From Pseudaestuariivita atlantica (lineage in GTDB: Bacteria > Pseudomonadota > Alphaproteobacteria > Rhodobacterales > Rhodobacteraceae), in assembly GCF_001205715.1 (NCBI RefSeq), contig NZ_AQQZ01000002.1:57501-121500 (forward strand): a stretch of 64,000 nucleotides of DNA, in the 5' to 3' direction. Under the pieces are notes generated by a model. It was not told the DNA's origin. It saw only the letters and a list, made by a program, of their open reading frames with translations, and made no database searches. Position 1 is the stretch's first letter. Every line of letters begins with the position of its first letter. The translations under genes were made by a program, and so were the position numbers. Positions 46,037 through 56,141 of the stretch are shown in pieces.

Positions 46037-46497
46037 CGCCCCCCTGCCGGGGCCGGATGCAGTCGGCGCAGGTACCACAACACGATCAGGGGAATGACCA
46101 CCCATTGGGCGAGAGGGGCCAGCCCGGTTCCCAGAACCGGCAGGCTTGGCATGTCCGGCCCATAGGCCCAGCGACCGAGGAGGCTCGTATTGACGAATTC
46201 GAGCACGATGGTGACACCAAGCCCGACCACGAGAAAGACCAATGGCCCTCGTCCCGTGGCGCTGTCATTCCATGCCGGTCCAGCGATCCACCTTACCAAG
46301 GCCAGTGCGGCGAACATGATGATCACGTCGCCAAGCGTCGCCTGCAAGCATTCGAGAGTTCCAACAGAATGGCTCGCGTCGTCGAGGCTGGAATAGAGCG
46401 GCGCCTGCAGGATTTCCCACGCGAAATGGAACACGAAGGACAGGACTGCCAGATCTATGGCAAAGCGGGTGGATAGGGAATTCTGGTCAGTTTTCAT
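46033..46497 (-). CDS. Multi-pass membrane protein of unknown function
   Basis: The protein has 154 residues and about four helices. The block FVFHFAWEILQAPLY near the start and the EFVNTSLLGRWAYG segment recur in uncharacterised membrane proteins that I cannot name. It overlaps the kinase stop codon by 3 nt from the opposite strand. It is the last co-oriented gene of the long reverse-strand train. Confidence 0.6.
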   Translation of the reverse strand: MKTDQNSLSTRFAIDLAVLSFVFHFAWEILQAPLYSSLDDASHSVGTLECLQATLGDVIIMFAALALVRWIAGPAWNDSATGRGPLVFLVVGLGVTIVLEFVNTSLLGRWAYGPDMPSLPVLGTGLAPLAQWVVIPLIVLWYLRRLHPAPAGGR

Positions 46498-46647
46498 CGG
46501 TACCGCCGGTCAAGCATGATCGGGGTATCGATGCGGCAGGGCAGGTTCGGCAGTCAAGCCCGCGAAAGCCGTGGCTCGGTGCGCTGGTGACGCCAAGGTT
46601 TGCGGGCGGGCGACGGTCCCGCCGACCGACGGTCCGCGTGGTTAAGA

Positions 46648-47142
46648 CTAGTCGTGGTCTTCCTTCATGCCGTCGTCATGACCGTCTTCCTCTTCCCCCC
46701 CGTGCATCATCTCCTCGATTTCGTGGGGGATGTCCGCTTCGGAGAATTTGGCCTGTTCGTTCGCATCGTGCACGAAGGCAATGATGTCGGCCAGTTCCTG
46801 GCCGGTCAGCTCGATCTGGCCTCCCAGTTCGTCCTCCTGCATCATGACCATCGCCCCGGCGCCGCGCCACATCCGGGCCGCGAAGTCAAAGGGGTTCATG
46901 ACCTCGTCCATGAATTCCGCATCGAGCATCGGGGCGTCCTCGCCACCGGTCCCGTTGATCGAATGGCACACGACGCATCCCTTTTCGGCGAACAGGGCAC
47001 GTCCTCGCGCGGCATCCATCGCGGGAAGAATCAAGCCAGCGGTCAGGATTTGCCCCGAGCCTTGCGCGGCGTCTTCATCGGCGAATGCCGGGATGGCAGG
47101 GATGGCGGCAAGAAGCCCCAATCCGATCATGGCATGTTTCAT
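46648..47142 (-). CDS. Periplasmic c-type cytochrome
   Basis: The protein has 164 residues. A signal peptide (1-21) and a heme c site CVVCH at about 56-60, then a Met-rich region with possible distal ligands. The C-terminal ~30 residues are very acidic with His (EEEDGHDDGMKEDHD), unusual for a cytochrome and possibly metal-binding. It starts 13 bp after the upstream membrane-protein gene. Confidence 0.85.
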   Translation of the reverse strand: MKHAMIGLGLLAAIPAIPAFADEDAAQGSGQILTAGLILPAMDAARGRALFAEKGCVVCHSINGTGGEDAPMLDAEFMDEVMNPFDFAARMWRGAGAMVMMQEDELGGQIELTGQELADIIAFVHDANEQAKFSEADIPHEIEEMMHGGEEEDGHDDGMKEDHD

Positions 47143-47155
47143 TGGTTTTCTCCTT

Positions 47156-47632
47156 TCAACTTGGGTTGGATGGCGGTCCAGACCGCCCGTAAAGCAGCCA
47201 GGCGTAGAGCAGCCCTCCGATCACCGCGGGTATGACGCCCGAAGCCACGAAGAGCGCGCCATGTTCCGGCCCGCCGAAATAGTCGAAGCGCGCATCGATG
47301 CGGCTGCACAGCCATGCGCAATAGCTGCCGACAAGGGCCACCGTGCCTGCGGCGATCCAGAAGGCCGCGGCGCGGCTTTGTCGGGGTTCGGCGAGGATGA
47401 GTGTCATGGCACCCATCACCGAGCCCATCGCGAGACCGCATGTCAGGGTCCATGCCAGCTTACCCGGCAAGCTGCCGTCGGGAAACAGCACCATGCCCCA
47501 GACGACCAGGTAAAACAGCTCGGCCGCGGTTGTCAGCAGGATGGCGAGGCCCAGAACCGTGGCGACCCGGCGATGTGCGTCGGGGTTGACCGATGTGGGG
47601 CGCCAATCCGGGATGACGGTCGATAGGGTCAT
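47156..47632 (-). CDS. Four-helix membrane protein of unknown function
   Basis: The protein has 158 residues and four predicted membrane helices. No family motif is recognised. Its start overlaps the upstream gene's stop by 4 nt. Confidence 0.55.
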   Translation of the reverse strand: MTLSTVIPDWRPTSVNPDAHRRVATVLGLAILLTTAAELFYLVVWGMVLFPDGSLPGKLAWTLTCGLAMGSVMGAMTLILAEPRQSRAAAFWIAAGTVALVGSYCAWLCSRIDARFDYFGGPEHGALFVASGVIPAVIGGLLYAWLLYGRSGPPSNPS

Positions 47633-48585
47633 GTCGTGTCGCCTTGTGTCGCCCGGTTATGCGATGTGCCACCCGTTTCCGGCGCGGACCTGCGCCCAAG
47701 CCAGCACATGTCGCAGACGCTGTCGCCGTGTGACAGGGTGTGCGGCCGCGTGTAGTGCCCGCGCCGCCCGTCATTCGCGATCAGGTCCGCTCCGGGCCAG
47801 TCGTACCGGCACCAGCTTTGCCGGAATGCCAGCAGGTCGTCGCGGTCGTCGGTCGCGGCGAGGTTGCGGACGAAAGTCTGTGGCGGGCAGTGCGTGAAAT
47901 GGGTCCGGATGCCATCCCTGTCGGTGCGCACATCGACCGCGTAGCCCGGCGCGCCGGGCGCGTGGAACGGGAACCAAAGCAGGGTCCGGATGGTGCGCCG
48001 CAAGCGCGTTGCCGGGTCGCGGCTTGTCCAACGGAAGGGCAGGGAGGTCAGGCGGAGCATACCGGAATAGACGATCCACCCGGCATCGGCGATCACGCTG
48101 CGCGCGTCCGAGGGCGGGATGCCAGCATCCAGCAGAACGCGATGGGCCGCGCTGGTATAGATCGCCAGTTCCACCATCAGGCGGTTTCCGAAACCGGGCA
48201 GGTCCGCAAGCGTGGCGCTTGCGCGCAAGCGCCCCGCCATCGGCTCGATCCGGTCGAGGATCGGGTCGAATTCGGCGGCCAGCAGGCGGTGCCGGCCTGG
48301 CCCCTCTCCGATTTCCCGCGTCAACAGGATCCGTTCCAGCGCGGGCGCAAGCGTGACAAGGATGCAGGCCCGCGTCATGCGCCAGATCGGTGTGTCGTCC
48401 GGCCCGTGCCGAAGGCAAACCGAGGTACCCAGCCAAATGATCCTCAGCAGAAGGCCAGCCGCCAGCAGGATGATCGTCCAGACGGGCCACAGGTAGGGGG
48501 TTGCGGTGCCCCACGCGACCATCCAGCCCAAGGCCCCGCCGAGCAGGAGGAAAGGAACGAAACCGATTGTCATGAGACGGGTCAT
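47629..48585 (-). CDS. Membrane-bound ATC-hydrolase-like protein
   Basis: The protein has 318 residues. Two helices at the N-terminus (about 5-50) precede a soluble part whose C-terminal HCPPQTFV...RPHTLSHGDSVCDMCW resembles the L-2-amino-thiazoline-4-carboxylate hydrolase family, in which Cys and a late GD..CD motif are conserved. A reaction cannot be claimed. It overlaps both neighbours by 4 nt. Confidence 0.6.
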   Translation of the reverse strand: MTRLMTIGFVPFLLLGGALGWMVAWGTATPYLWPVWTIILLAAGLLLRIIWLGTSVCLRHGPDDTPIWRMTRACILVTLAPALERILLTREIGEGPGRHRLLAAEFDPILDRIEPMAGRLRASATLADLPGFGNRLMVELAIYTSAAHRVLLDAGIPPSDARSVIADAGWIVYSGMLRLTSLPFRWTSRDPATRLRRTIRTLLWFPFHAPGAPGYAVDVRTDRDGIRTHFTHCPPQTFVRNLAATDDRDDLLAFRQSWCRYDWPGADLIANDGRRGHYTRPHTLSHGDSVCDMCWLGRRSAPETGGTSHNRATQGDTT

Positions 48586-49922
48586 TTCATTCCGCCATGC
48601 GCCTCCCCGTCATGGTCGCCGGTCCACGTGTCGAGGTAGAACCGTTCGTACAAAAAGACCGCGACGATCCCGATGATGGCGTAGACCACGATCATCGGGT
48701 CGGATTGGAGTTTCAGCCCGGTGAAGGCAGCAAGGACGAGCCCGTCAAGCGCGAGCGCGGTCAGGATCACCCAGCCGCGCGCGTCGATTTCGTGGCGCAG
48801 GCGGCTCCAGACGCCCCATTGCACGGCCATGTCCATGACGAGGTAGAAGAACGCTCCCAGCGACGCGATGCGCGACAGGTCGAACAGGACCGCAAGAAGG
48901 GCCGCGATGACCACGGTGTGGACCAGCATGTGCGACCGGATCGAACCGGACATCCCGAAATGGCTGTGCGGGATCATTTTCATGTCCGTCAGCATCGTCA
49001 GCATCCGCGACACGGCGAAGACGCTGGCGATGATGCCCGACGCGGTTGCGACCATGGCAAGCGCGACGGTCAGGTAGAAACCGGTCCGCCCCAGAACCGG
49101 TTCGGCCGCTTCCGCCAGCGCGTAGTCCTTTGCCGCTTCGATCTGCGGCGGGGTGAGGCTTGAACCGACGGCCAGCGCCACCAACAGGTAGGTAACGGCG
49201 CAGATCGCGATCGAGATCACGATGGTCCGGCCGACATTCTTGTGGGGATCGGTGATCTCGCCCCCGGAATTGGTGATGGTGGTGAAACCCTTGAAGGCGA
49301 GGATCGACAGCGCGACCGAGCCGACGAAACCGAGCGGTGCGAAATCCGCCAAGTCGCCGGCGGTGTCAGCCAACCCCCCGCCCGCCCAAAGCGCCGCGAT
49401 ACCGAACAGCGCGATACCGCCGATCTTCAGCGCCGACATCAGGATCGACAGAACCCCGACCGACCGGTTGCCCGACGCGTTGACGAGGTAGGCAAAGATG
49501 ATCAGGCCCACCGCAATGATCGGCACAAGCGGACCGCCATCGATGTCGAAGGGGCGCAGGGCGTAGGATGCAAAGGTCCGCGCGACGAGGCTTTCGTTGA
49601 TCACCATGGACAGCGCCATCAGCAGCGATGCCGCCGCGGCGACCGCGCCCGGACCATAGGCCTTGGTCAGGATCATCGCGATGCCGCCGGAGGATGGCCA
49701 ACGGTTCGACATGGCGATGTAGGCATAGGCGCTGAAGGCGGTCACGATGGCCCCGGCGATGAACGACAGGGGGAACCACGGCCCGGCCAGCCCGGCGATC
49801 TGCCCGGTCAGCGCGAAGATGCCCGCGCCGATCATCACGCCGGTCCCCATCGCCACGGCACTTGTCAGGCTGATGGAGCCTTCCGAGGCCTGGTTTGGCG
49901 CGTCGTGGTTGTGATTGCTCAT
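48582..49922 (-). CDS. APC-family amino acid permease
   Basis: The protein has 446 residues with twelve membrane helices. The N-terminal SLTSAVAMGTGVMIGAGIFAL and the later FKGFTTITNSGGEITDPHKN are APC-superfamily signatures. The ATG at 49922 fits the family and overlaps the upstream ferric-reductase-like gene; the 240-residue in-frame extension upstream overlaps two genes and is not real. The substrate is unknown. Confidence 0.85.
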   Translation of the reverse strand: MSNHNHDAPNQASEGSISLTSAVAMGTGVMIGAGIFALTGQIAGLAGPWFPLSFIAGAIVTAFSAYAYIAMSNRWPSSGGIAMILTKAYGPGAVAAAASLLMALSMVINESLVARTFASYALRPFDIDGGPLVPIIAVGLIIFAYLVNASGNRSVGVLSILMSALKIGGIALFGIAALWAGGGLADTAGDLADFAPLGFVGSVALSILAFKGFTTITNSGGEITDPHKNVGRTIVISIAICAVTYLLVALAVGSSLTPPQIEAAKDYALAEAAEPVLGRTGFYLTVALAMVATASGIIASVFAVSRMLTMLTDMKMIPHSHFGMSGSIRSHMLVHTVVIAALLAVLFDLSRIASLGAFFYLVMDMAVQWGVWSRLRHEIDARGWVILTALALDGLVLAAFTGLKLQSDPMIVVYAIIGIVAVFLYERFYLDTWTGDHDGEAHGGMK

Positions 49923-50644
49923 TGGCTCTGTCCCCTGATTTGCCCTGCATCCGCTTGAGGAGCATCGGATCGCGAGCGTTGCCGCTGCCACGTTCCAAGC
50001 GTTGCAAGCAATTGCAAAGCCGTGATGCCCAGTACGAGGGCCACGAAGGGCCAGCGTGCCCAGTTCGGATCGGGTGTCCGGCGGTGATAATCGAGAAAGT
50101 GGACGAACAGGAAATAGGCGGTGTGCAGCACGATCAGCCACCAGAGCACATAGGCTCCCTGTTGCAGGAACTTCCAGACGCTTTGTCCAAGAATGCGCTG
50201 GCTGGAATCGTTCGAAAGCAGGGCCAGAACCAAGCCATAGACCAGTGCAAGAATGCCGACAGCGTTGGCCAGCGCGAACCCGTGCCGGACCATGACATAG
50301 CGGTTGAGGCGCGGATGGAACTCGAACCCGAACAGGCGCCACAGGTCCAGCTCGACCCAGCCGATCAGGATGATGACGGCGTGGATCAGCGCGACGAGAA
50401 CCGCGTAAATGCCGAACTCGCGCCGGTAGGGAAGCGCTTGGCGAACCGGTTTCCATTGGGTCAGGCGCGTTAACGGCCCAAGAGCCATGGCCATCGCAAC
50501 GAGGATCAGCGAAGCGTCGCCGAAGGCCCTGTTGTAGCGGTGCATCGCGGACCATTCCGGCCTTGATGCGAAAAAGGCATACGTGACCGCCGCCGCGATC
50601 AGGATGACCACAAGATGACGTTTGGCCGTGGGGTATCTCACCAT
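49919..50644 (-). CDS. Ferric-reductase-like transmembrane protein
   Basis: The protein has 241 residues and six helices. RYNRAFGDASLILVAMAMALGPLTRL and the later HAVIILIGW and LHTAYFLFVHF follow the ferric reductase-like membrane domain (YedZ/MsrQ group), with His positioned for heme b. An electron-transfer role is likely. It overlaps the permease gene by 4 nt and the upstream gene by 7 nt. Confidence 0.72.
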   Translation of the reverse strand: MVRYPTAKRHLVVILIAAAVTYAFFASRPEWSAMHRYNRAFGDASLILVAMAMALGPLTRLTQWKPVRQALPYRREFGIYAVLVALIHAVIILIGWVELDLWRLFGFEFHPRLNRYVMVRHGFALANAVGILALVYGLVLALLSNDSSQRILGQSVWKFLQQGAYVLWWLIVLHTAYFLFVHFLDYHRRTPDPNWARWPFVALVLGITALQLLATLGTWQRQRSRSDAPQADAGQIRGQSQ

Positions 50645-51204
50645 TCCAATCCTCCGGCGGTAGCAAGAATCGCGGCCTCGAAAGCCGGCCCTGGCGTCAG
50701 CCCGTCGAGCGGACGGATCGCCATGTCCAGACGGCGCGCCTCGTTGTATCCTTGCGCGGCGTCACGGGTCGGCGACGTGCCGTAGGTTGCCGCATAACGC
50801 GCGGCGAAATCGCTTTGCTGCCAGTCCTGACCGGGGTCGAGCGTCCCGGCTTCGAAGACGGGGGTCGTCGGCGGGATGTCGATGTCCGAAGGTCTGGTCG
50901 AGCCGAACCGGATGACCACGTCGGGGGATTGGGCGGGGTTCCCGTAGAGGCCGGCAATGTCTTCACCAACGCCGCGCGGAAGCGGAAGGATCTGAACGTC
51001 CACCCCACCGAGATGCCCGTCAGAGGTCTCCCCCGCGTGCCCGTCGCGCTCGTCCGCTGCCAGCAGGAACCCTGCCACGATCTCTGCAAGCCGGGCCTTG
51101 GAGCCGGGCCCCTCCAGGTAAAGACCCACGGTGAATTCATGGGCAAGGACCGCGCCGCCCGTGCCCGCCCAGAGTGCCGTGATAATGAGGGCGCGCCGGA
51201 TCAT
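50638..51204 (-). CDS. Small periplasmic binding-protein-like protein
   Basis: The protein has 188 residues, with a signal peptide (about 1-21). I chose the ATG at 51204 because it overlaps the upstream small gene's stop codon (ATGA); an ATG two codons earlier is also possible. The late block GYNEARRLDMAIRPL resembles branched-chain-amino-acid-type binding proteins, but the chain is about half their length, so it may be a derived or truncated form. Confidence 0.6.
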   Translation of the reverse strand: MIRRALIITALWAGTGGAVLAHEFTVGLYLEGPGSKARLAEIVAGFLLAADERDGHAGETSDGHLGGVDVQILPLPRGVGEDIAGLYGNPAQSPDVVIRFGSTRPSDIDIPPTTPVFEAGTLDPGQDWQQSDFAARYAATYGTSPTRDAAQGYNEARRLDMAIRPLDGLTPGPAFEAAILATAGGLEW

Positions 51205-51332
51205 ATCCATGAACTCCCCGATCCCCGAAGATTCGCAAATCGGGGGCATTGCGTGGGACCCGTGGCGGCGTCGGTGACCAGCGCATGGGCCGTCGCCAAC
51301 AGGATATTCTGGTCGTCGGGGTCCAGTTTCAC
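51201..51332 (-). CDS. 43-residue coupled small protein
   Basis: This short gene runs from a GTG at 51332 to a TGA at 51201. Its start overlaps the stop of the dehydrogenase-like gene (GTGA) and its stop overlaps the next start (ATGA), so it fits exactly between two coupled genes and is probably translated. The peptide (MKLDPDDQNILLATAHALV...) is not recognised. Confidence 0.55.
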   Translation of the reverse strand: MKLDPDDQNILLATAHALVTDAATGPTQCPRFANLRGSGSSWI

Positions 51333-52423
51333 GGGGTCACTCCATTCGGAATTTTGCCAGGTATGGCAGTTTCGGTTCTGTCGACGGCGGTTCGTGCCAA
51401 CCGGGTGCGCGGGTGTGCGTCCTTCAGCGCCGCCACCGCATCGTCGACGGTCAGCCAGTCCACGATCGTTGTAAGTCCCGCAGGCCGCATCGGATCGACC
51501 GCCCGTGCCGTGGCCGCGATGATGGCGGCGGTTGCGCGGCTTTGCTCCCCGGTTTCCAGCGTGATCGAGGCGCGGTTGCCCGCGTGATCCTCGCCCTCCA
51601 CGACGATCCGTGTGCTGGTCTCTCCAAGTGGTGGAAAGCGCATCAGGAAGCGCGTCAGGCTCTCTGCCCGGCGGCTCGCCACCGGGCCTGCGCCAAGGCG
51701 AAGACCTGCGGAAAGCAGGCGTGTGATCCAAGGCGGAGAGAGGGCGAGATAGGTGAGGACCGTGTCGATGCCGCTGTTGAAGTCTTCCGCCAGCAGCGTC
51801 TGCTCGACAAATGGATAGGCGATGGCACGTCGCGCGGGGCGGTCAGGGTGGAACGCGAATTTGCGGGAGAAGGAACCGGTGGGCACCTCTTGCCATGTGC
51901 CGTTGACCTTGGCAGCGGTGCGGGCGCCCAGCCCGTCAAGGAACCAACGGGTTGCCGCCGCGCCGGCATGTTCGCCAAGGCCCAGTTCGCCGCCGATATG
52001 CAGGTGCCGGATGCCGGGATGCGTGCGGACCAGTTCGTGGGCCATCAGGTTGGTCAGTCCGGGAGCGACCCCGACACAATCGACCAGCGTTCCGGGAGGG
52101 CGGGCCGCACGAACCGCGTCGCGCGTCGGCAGGACATATTCTTCCGTCGCTGAGGTTTCGAGTAGCGTCGCACCCTGCCGCAGGATCGCCAGCACATGGT
52201 CGGTTGTCGTCGCCTCGGTCAGGTTGATCGCGACGTCGTCCGCGCCAAGCGGCAAGGCGGTGCCGGGTGCGGCGAGATCGAGGCTGACATGCGGGTGGGG
52301 GCTGCCGGGATTGTGCCGACGTCGTGAAACGGTCGTGACCGCGATCCCGTCGGCGGCCAGCATCCGGGCAACGTGGCCACCCACCTTGCCGGATCCGCCA
52401 AGCAGCCAGACGCGCCGTGCCAT
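51329..52423 (-). CDS. Saccharopine-dehydrogenase-like NAD(P)-binding protein
   Basis: The protein has 364 residues. The N-terminal GGSGKVGGHVARML is a Rossmann start and VGVAPGLTNLMAHELV is a block common in the saccharopine dehydrogenase/SDH superfamily. The substrate is unknown. The ATG at 52423 has GGAG nine bases upstream; the in-frame extension to 52582 is not credible. Confidence 0.7.
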   Translation of the reverse strand: MARRVWLLGGSGKVGGHVARMLAADGIAVTTVSRRRHNPGSPHPHVSLDLAAPGTALPLGADDVAINLTEATTTDHVLAILRQGATLLETSATEEYVLPTRDAVRAARPPGTLVDCVGVAPGLTNLMAHELVRTHPGIRHLHIGGELGLGEHAGAAATRWFLDGLGARTAAKVNGTWQEVPTGSFSRKFAFHPDRPARRAIAYPFVEQTLLAEDFNSGIDTVLTYLALSPPWITRLLSAGLRLGAGPVASRRAESLTRFLMRFPPLGETSTRIVVEGEDHAGNRASITLETGEQSRATAAIIAATARAVDPMRPAGLTTIVDWLTVDDAVAALKDAHPRTRLARTAVDRTETAIPGKIPNGVTP

Positions 52424-52526
52424 CAGCCCGCGCTCCGCATGTCCACGCGACCGGGTGCGGATGCGATGAAGACCGCCGGGATGATTGTGACGCGCGGCCA
52501 CGGCCCTGGGGGCGGGGTGCGCTTTG

Positions 52527-52796
52527 TCACGACGTGTCGCCTCCCTTGTGATCGTGTCCGCCATGTCCGCCATGGCCGCCATGCATGAAAAAGTGCATGC
52601 CGACGCAGATCAGCAAAGGCAGCCAGATGAACCAGCTTCCGACGGGCAGCAGGTCCCGGTATGCGTATCCGAGCACCAGTCCGCCGAGGGCCAGCGCGAC
52701 CAGCAAGTAGATGCCGGCGCGGGATTTCCGGACCGGCGGTGGCTGGGTTCCACCGCCGGTCCGAGTGTCGGTTTGCCGATCGCTGTCGGGGGTCAT
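52527..52796 (-). CDS. DUF2933-like small His-rich membrane protein
   Basis: The protein has 89 residues. A polar N-terminus is followed by two membrane helices and a His/Gly-rich tail (HFFMHGGHGGHGGHDH) like that of DUF2933 proteins, which often occur beside copper-ATPase genes. It starts 19 bp after copA. Confidence 0.78.
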   Translation of the reverse strand: MTPDSDRQTDTRTGGGTQPPPVRKSRAGIYLLVALALGGLVLGYAYRDLLPVGSWFIWLPLLICVGMHFFMHGGHGGHGGHDHKGGDTS

Positions 52797-52815
52797 TGCG
52801 TGCTCCTTTTCCCGT

Positions 52816-55188
52816 TCAGATCTTGGCGCTTCGCAGCCTGAGCGAGTTCAGCACGACCGAGATCGAAGAGGCGCTCATGGCGAAAGCGGCGAACATCGGG
52901 CTGATCAGGATGCCGAAGAACGGGAACAACAGACCCGCCGCAACCGGCACGCCGCTGGCGTTGTAGATCAGCGCGAAGAAGAGGTTCTGGCGGATGTTGC
53001 GCATGGTGGCGCGGGCCAGCCTGCGGGCGCGGACGATACCGTCGAGGTTGCCCCTGACCAGCGTGATCCCCGCGCTTTCGATGGCGACGTCTGCCCCGGT
53101 GCCCATGGCGATGCCCACGTCCGCCTGTGCCAGCGCGGGGGCGTCGTTCACCCCGTCGCCGGCCATGGCGACCTTGGCACCCTTGGCCTGCAGTTCCTTG
53201 ATGATGGTCGCCTTGTCTTCCGGCATGACATCGGCGCGGATTTCGTCGATGCCCAGCCGCGCGGCGACCGCCTTGGCAGTCCGCTCGTTGTCGCCGGTGG
53301 CCATGATGATTCGGAAGCCCAGTTCGTGCAGCGCCTTCAGCGCGGCAGGCGTGGTTTCCTTGACCGGGTCGGTGACGCAGACAAGACCGGCGACCGCACC
53401 GTCGACCACCACGAACATCACCGTTTCGCCTTCGTCACGGCGGGAGTTGGCGATATCGGTCAGGTGCCCCGCTTCAAGCCCAAGGTCCTCGACCAGCTTG
53501 CGGTTGCCGAGCGCGACGGCCTTGCCGTCCACCGTGCCCTTGACGCCCTTGCCGGTCACGGCCTCGAAATCGCTTGCATCGCCGGTGGCGACGCCGCGCT
53601 CCCCGGCGCCTTCGACGATGGCCTCGGCCAGCGGGTGTTCAGAGCCCTTTTCGAGCGTTGCCGCAAGGCGCAGCACCTCGGCCTCGTCATGCCCGTCCTC
53701 CGGCAGCACCGCGACCAGTCGCGGCTTGCCCATGGTCAGCGTGCCGGTCTTGTCGACGATCAGGGTGTCGATCTTCTCGAACCGCTCCAGCGCCTCGGCG
53801 TTCTTGATCAGAACGCCCGCCTGCGCACCGCGCCCGGTGGCCGTCATGATCGACATCGGCGTGGCGAGGCCAAGCGCGCAGGGGCAGGCAATGATCAGCA
53901 CGGCAACGGCGGCGATCAGCGCGTAGGACAGCGCCGGGTCGGGCCCCCAGATCGCCCATCCGATGAAGGACAGTGCCGCGATGCCAATCACGGCGGGTAC
54001 GAAGAACCCCGCGACCTGGTCGGCGTATTTCTGGATCGGCGCGCGGGAGCGCTGGGCGTTCGACACCATTTCGACGATCTGGCTCAGCATCGTGTCGGCG
54101 CCGACGCGGGTGGCCTCGATCACCAGCGATCCGGTGCCGTTGATCGTGGCGCCGGTCACGGTTTCGCCCGCCACCTTTTCGACCGGGATCGGCTCACCGG
54201 TAATCATGCTTTCGTCGATGGACGAGCGGCCGTCGATCACGATGCCATCGACCGGCACCTTGTCACCGGGGCGCACGCGCAGCCGGTCGCCCACCTGCAC
54301 GTCTTCCAGCGGGATCTCCTCTTCGCTTCCGTCCTCGCGGATGATCCGCGCCGTCTTGGCAGCGAGGTCCAGCAGCGCCCGGATCGCCTTGCCGGTGCCT
54401 TCGCGGGCGCGCAACTCCATGACCTGGCCCAGAAGCACCAGCGTGACGATCACGGCGGCGGCTTCGAAATAAACGCCGACATGTCCTTCGGCATCGCGGA
54501 ACCCGTCAGGGAAGATATCGGGCATCAGCACGGCGATGACGCTGAAGGCCCACGCGGCCAAGACGCCCATAGAGATCAGCGAGAACATGTTGAGGTTCCA
54601 CGTCCGGAACGAATTCCAGCCGCGCACCATGAAGGGCCAGCCGCACCACCAGACAACGGGTGTGCCCAGCACCAGTTCGATCCAGAGCGTCGCGCGTTCG
54701 CCAAAGATCTCGCGCACGCCGGGAAAACCGAGATAGGGGGCCATCGTGAAGACCAGCAGCGGTATCGTCAGGACGGTGCCGACCCAGAAGCGGCGGGTGA
54801 AATCCACCAGTTCCGGGTTCGGTCCCTCGTCGGCCATCGCCGCGCTTTCCAGTTCCAGCCCCATGCCGCAGATCGGGCAGGAGCCGGGATGCGTCTGCCG
54901 CACTTCGGCGTGCATCGGGCAGGTATAGACCGCGCCGGAATAGCCCGCGGGCACGGTGTCGTAGGCGCCACCGCCTGCCGCCGCTGCCGCGTGGCCGTGG
55001 TGATCGTGCGCGTGGTGGTCGTGGTGCGCGTGGTCGCCGGCCTCGCCCTCGGGGACAAGATGCATGCCGCATTTGGGGCAATCGCCCGGCTCGTTCTGGC
55101 GCACCTCCGGATGCATCGGGCAGACATAGACGATGGCGTCACTTGCCGGCTCGGCATGCGCGTGGGCGTGTTGGTGGTGGTTTTTCAT
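52816..55188 (-). CDS. copA: Copper-type P-type ATPase with two Cys/His metal-binding modules
   Basis: The protein has 790 residues and exports copper(I) or a similar metal. The N-terminus has His-rich stretches and two [14 protein letters not shown] modules each followed by CPxCGM, in place of classical HMA domains. The pump has IIACPCALG (the CPC metal motif), [10 protein letters not shown] (phosphorylation Asp), TGEP, and [20 protein letters not shown]. The ATG at 55188 starts the His-rich part and overlaps the upstream PRPP-synthetase-like gene by 4 nt. Metal choice rests on CPC and family. Confidence 0.9.
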   Translation of the reverse strand: MKNHHQHAHAHAEPASDAIVYVCPMHPEVRQNEPGDCPKCGMHLVPEGEAGDHAHHDHHAHDHHGHAAAAAGGGAYDTVPAGYSGAVYTCPMHAEVRQTHPGSCPICGMGLELESAAMADEGPNPELVDFTRRFWVGTVLTIPLLVFTMAPYLGFPGVREIFGERATLWIELVLGTPVVWWCGWPFMVRGWNSFRTWNLNMFSLISMGVLAAWAFSVIAVLMPDIFPDGFRDAEGHVGVYFEAAAVIVTLVLLGQVMELRAREGTGKAIRALLDLAAKTARIIREDGSEEEIPLEDVQVGDRLRVRPGDKVPVDGIVIDGRSSIDESMITGEPIPVEKVAGETVTGATINGTGSLVIEATRVGADTMLSQIVEMVSNAQRSRAPIQKYADQVAGFFVPAVIGIAALSFIGWAIWGPDPALSYALIAAVAVLIIACPCALGLATPMSIMTATGRGAQAGVLIKNAEALERFEKIDTLIVDKTGTLTMGKPRLVAVLPEDGHDEAEVLRLAATLEKGSEHPLAEAIVEGAGERGVATGDASDFEAVTGKGVKGTVDGKAVALGNRKLVEDLGLEAGHLTDIANSRRDEGETVMFVVVDGAVAGLVCVTDPVKETTPAALKALHELGFRIIMATGDNERTAKAVAARLGIDEIRADVMPEDKATIIKELQAKGAKVAMAGDGVNDAPALAQADVGIAMGTGADVAIESAGITLVRGNLDGIVRARRLARATMRNIRQNLFFALIYNASGVPVAAGLLFPFFGILISPMFAAFAMSASSISVVLNSLRLRSAKI

Positions 55189-56141
55189 GTCTCGGGTTCC
55201 GTTGTTGGCATGTTGGGGGAGCGCGATGTCTGACCGGTTGGTTTTCCAACCATACCAGACATCGCCTGAATGCAATTCGCGGCCAGAGGCTCGGCCAGCG
55301 ATATGGCGTTGCTTGGATGCGGGATGCTGTTCGTGGTGATCACGCGCGCTGCGCCCGCGGCGAGGATCTCGTCATGGGCACCGGCGGCGAAAACGGCGTG
55401 GATGACGACGCAGACGGGCGGCCTGGTTCCCGCCGCGGCAAGGCGTTCGATCGCGCGGATCATCGTGCGACCGGACGATGCGATGTCGTCGAGGATGACG
55501 GGCGTGCCCTGCGTCAGCGCCTCGCTTTCCGGAACGCTGACCTGCACGTTCCTGTCGCCGGACCGCACCTTGCTCAGCACCTCGAAGGGACGCCCGGCCA
55601 TGCGCGCGACCTCGGCCACCCATTGCTGGCTTTCGCTGTCGGGTCCAAGAATGACCGCGTCCGGCACCTCGCGCGAAATCCAGTCGGCGATCAGCGGTGC
55701 GGACTGGACGCGGATTGCCGGAATGCCGAACAACCGCCCAAGCGACGGGATACGGTGCAGATGCGGGTCGGCGGTGACCAGCCAGTCGAAGCTGTCTTCG
55801 AGATACCGGGCAAACAGCGGTGCGGTCACCGCCTGTCCGGGCGCGAACCGGGTGTCCTGCCGCATATAGGCGAGGTAGGGCGCCACGAGCCCCACCCGCG
55901 CCGCCCCCAGTTCGCGCGCCGTGGCGGCGGTAAACCGCAACGGCAGCGCCAGCGGGTCGGGGTCGCGCAGCGTGGTCAGGATGATGACATTGCGGCCGGT
56001 CATGGTGTCGGGGAGCGTCACGAGGCTCTCGCCGTCGGGGAACCGGTGCAGATCAACCGCCGCCGTCTCTGCCCCCAACAACCCCGCCATTTCGGTGGCG
56101 AGGGCGTCCATGCCGGGAAATACGAGGATGAGCGGGGTCAC
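55185..56141 (-). CDS. PRPP-synthetase-like protein
   Basis: The protein has 318 residues in two phosphoribosyl-type lobes. It has HRFPDGES and [15 protein letters not shown], the DPHLHR metal site and the PRPP loop [13 protein letters not shown] (canonical VDD..DTGGT), with K-x-R of the flexible loop in SKVRSGDR. The key residues mostly remain, but loop changes mean PRPP synthesis is likely rather than certain. The GTG start at 56141 overlaps the upstream phosphorylase by 4 nt and has GGAGGA upstream. Confidence 0.8.
   Translation of the reverse strand: MTPLILVFPGMDALATEMAGLLGAETAAVDLHRFPDGESLVTLPDTMTGRNVIILTTLRDPDPLALPLRFTAATARELGAARVGLVAPYLAYMRQDTRFAPGQAVTAPLFARYLEDSFDWLVTADPHLHRIPSLGRLFGIPAIRVQSAPLIADWISREVPDAVILGPDSESQQWVAEVARMAGRPFEVLSKVRSGDRNVQVSVPESEALTQGTPVILDDIASSGRTMIRAIERLAAAGTRPPVCVVIHAVFAAGAHDEILAAGAARVITTNSIPHPSNAISLAEPLAANCIQAMSGMVGKPTGQTSRSPNMPTTEPET

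Noticed and set aside
48582-50666. A 694-residue reading of the permease gene
   Set aside because: The first ~240 residues overlap two real genes in another frame and lack any family match; the ATG at 49922 is preferred.
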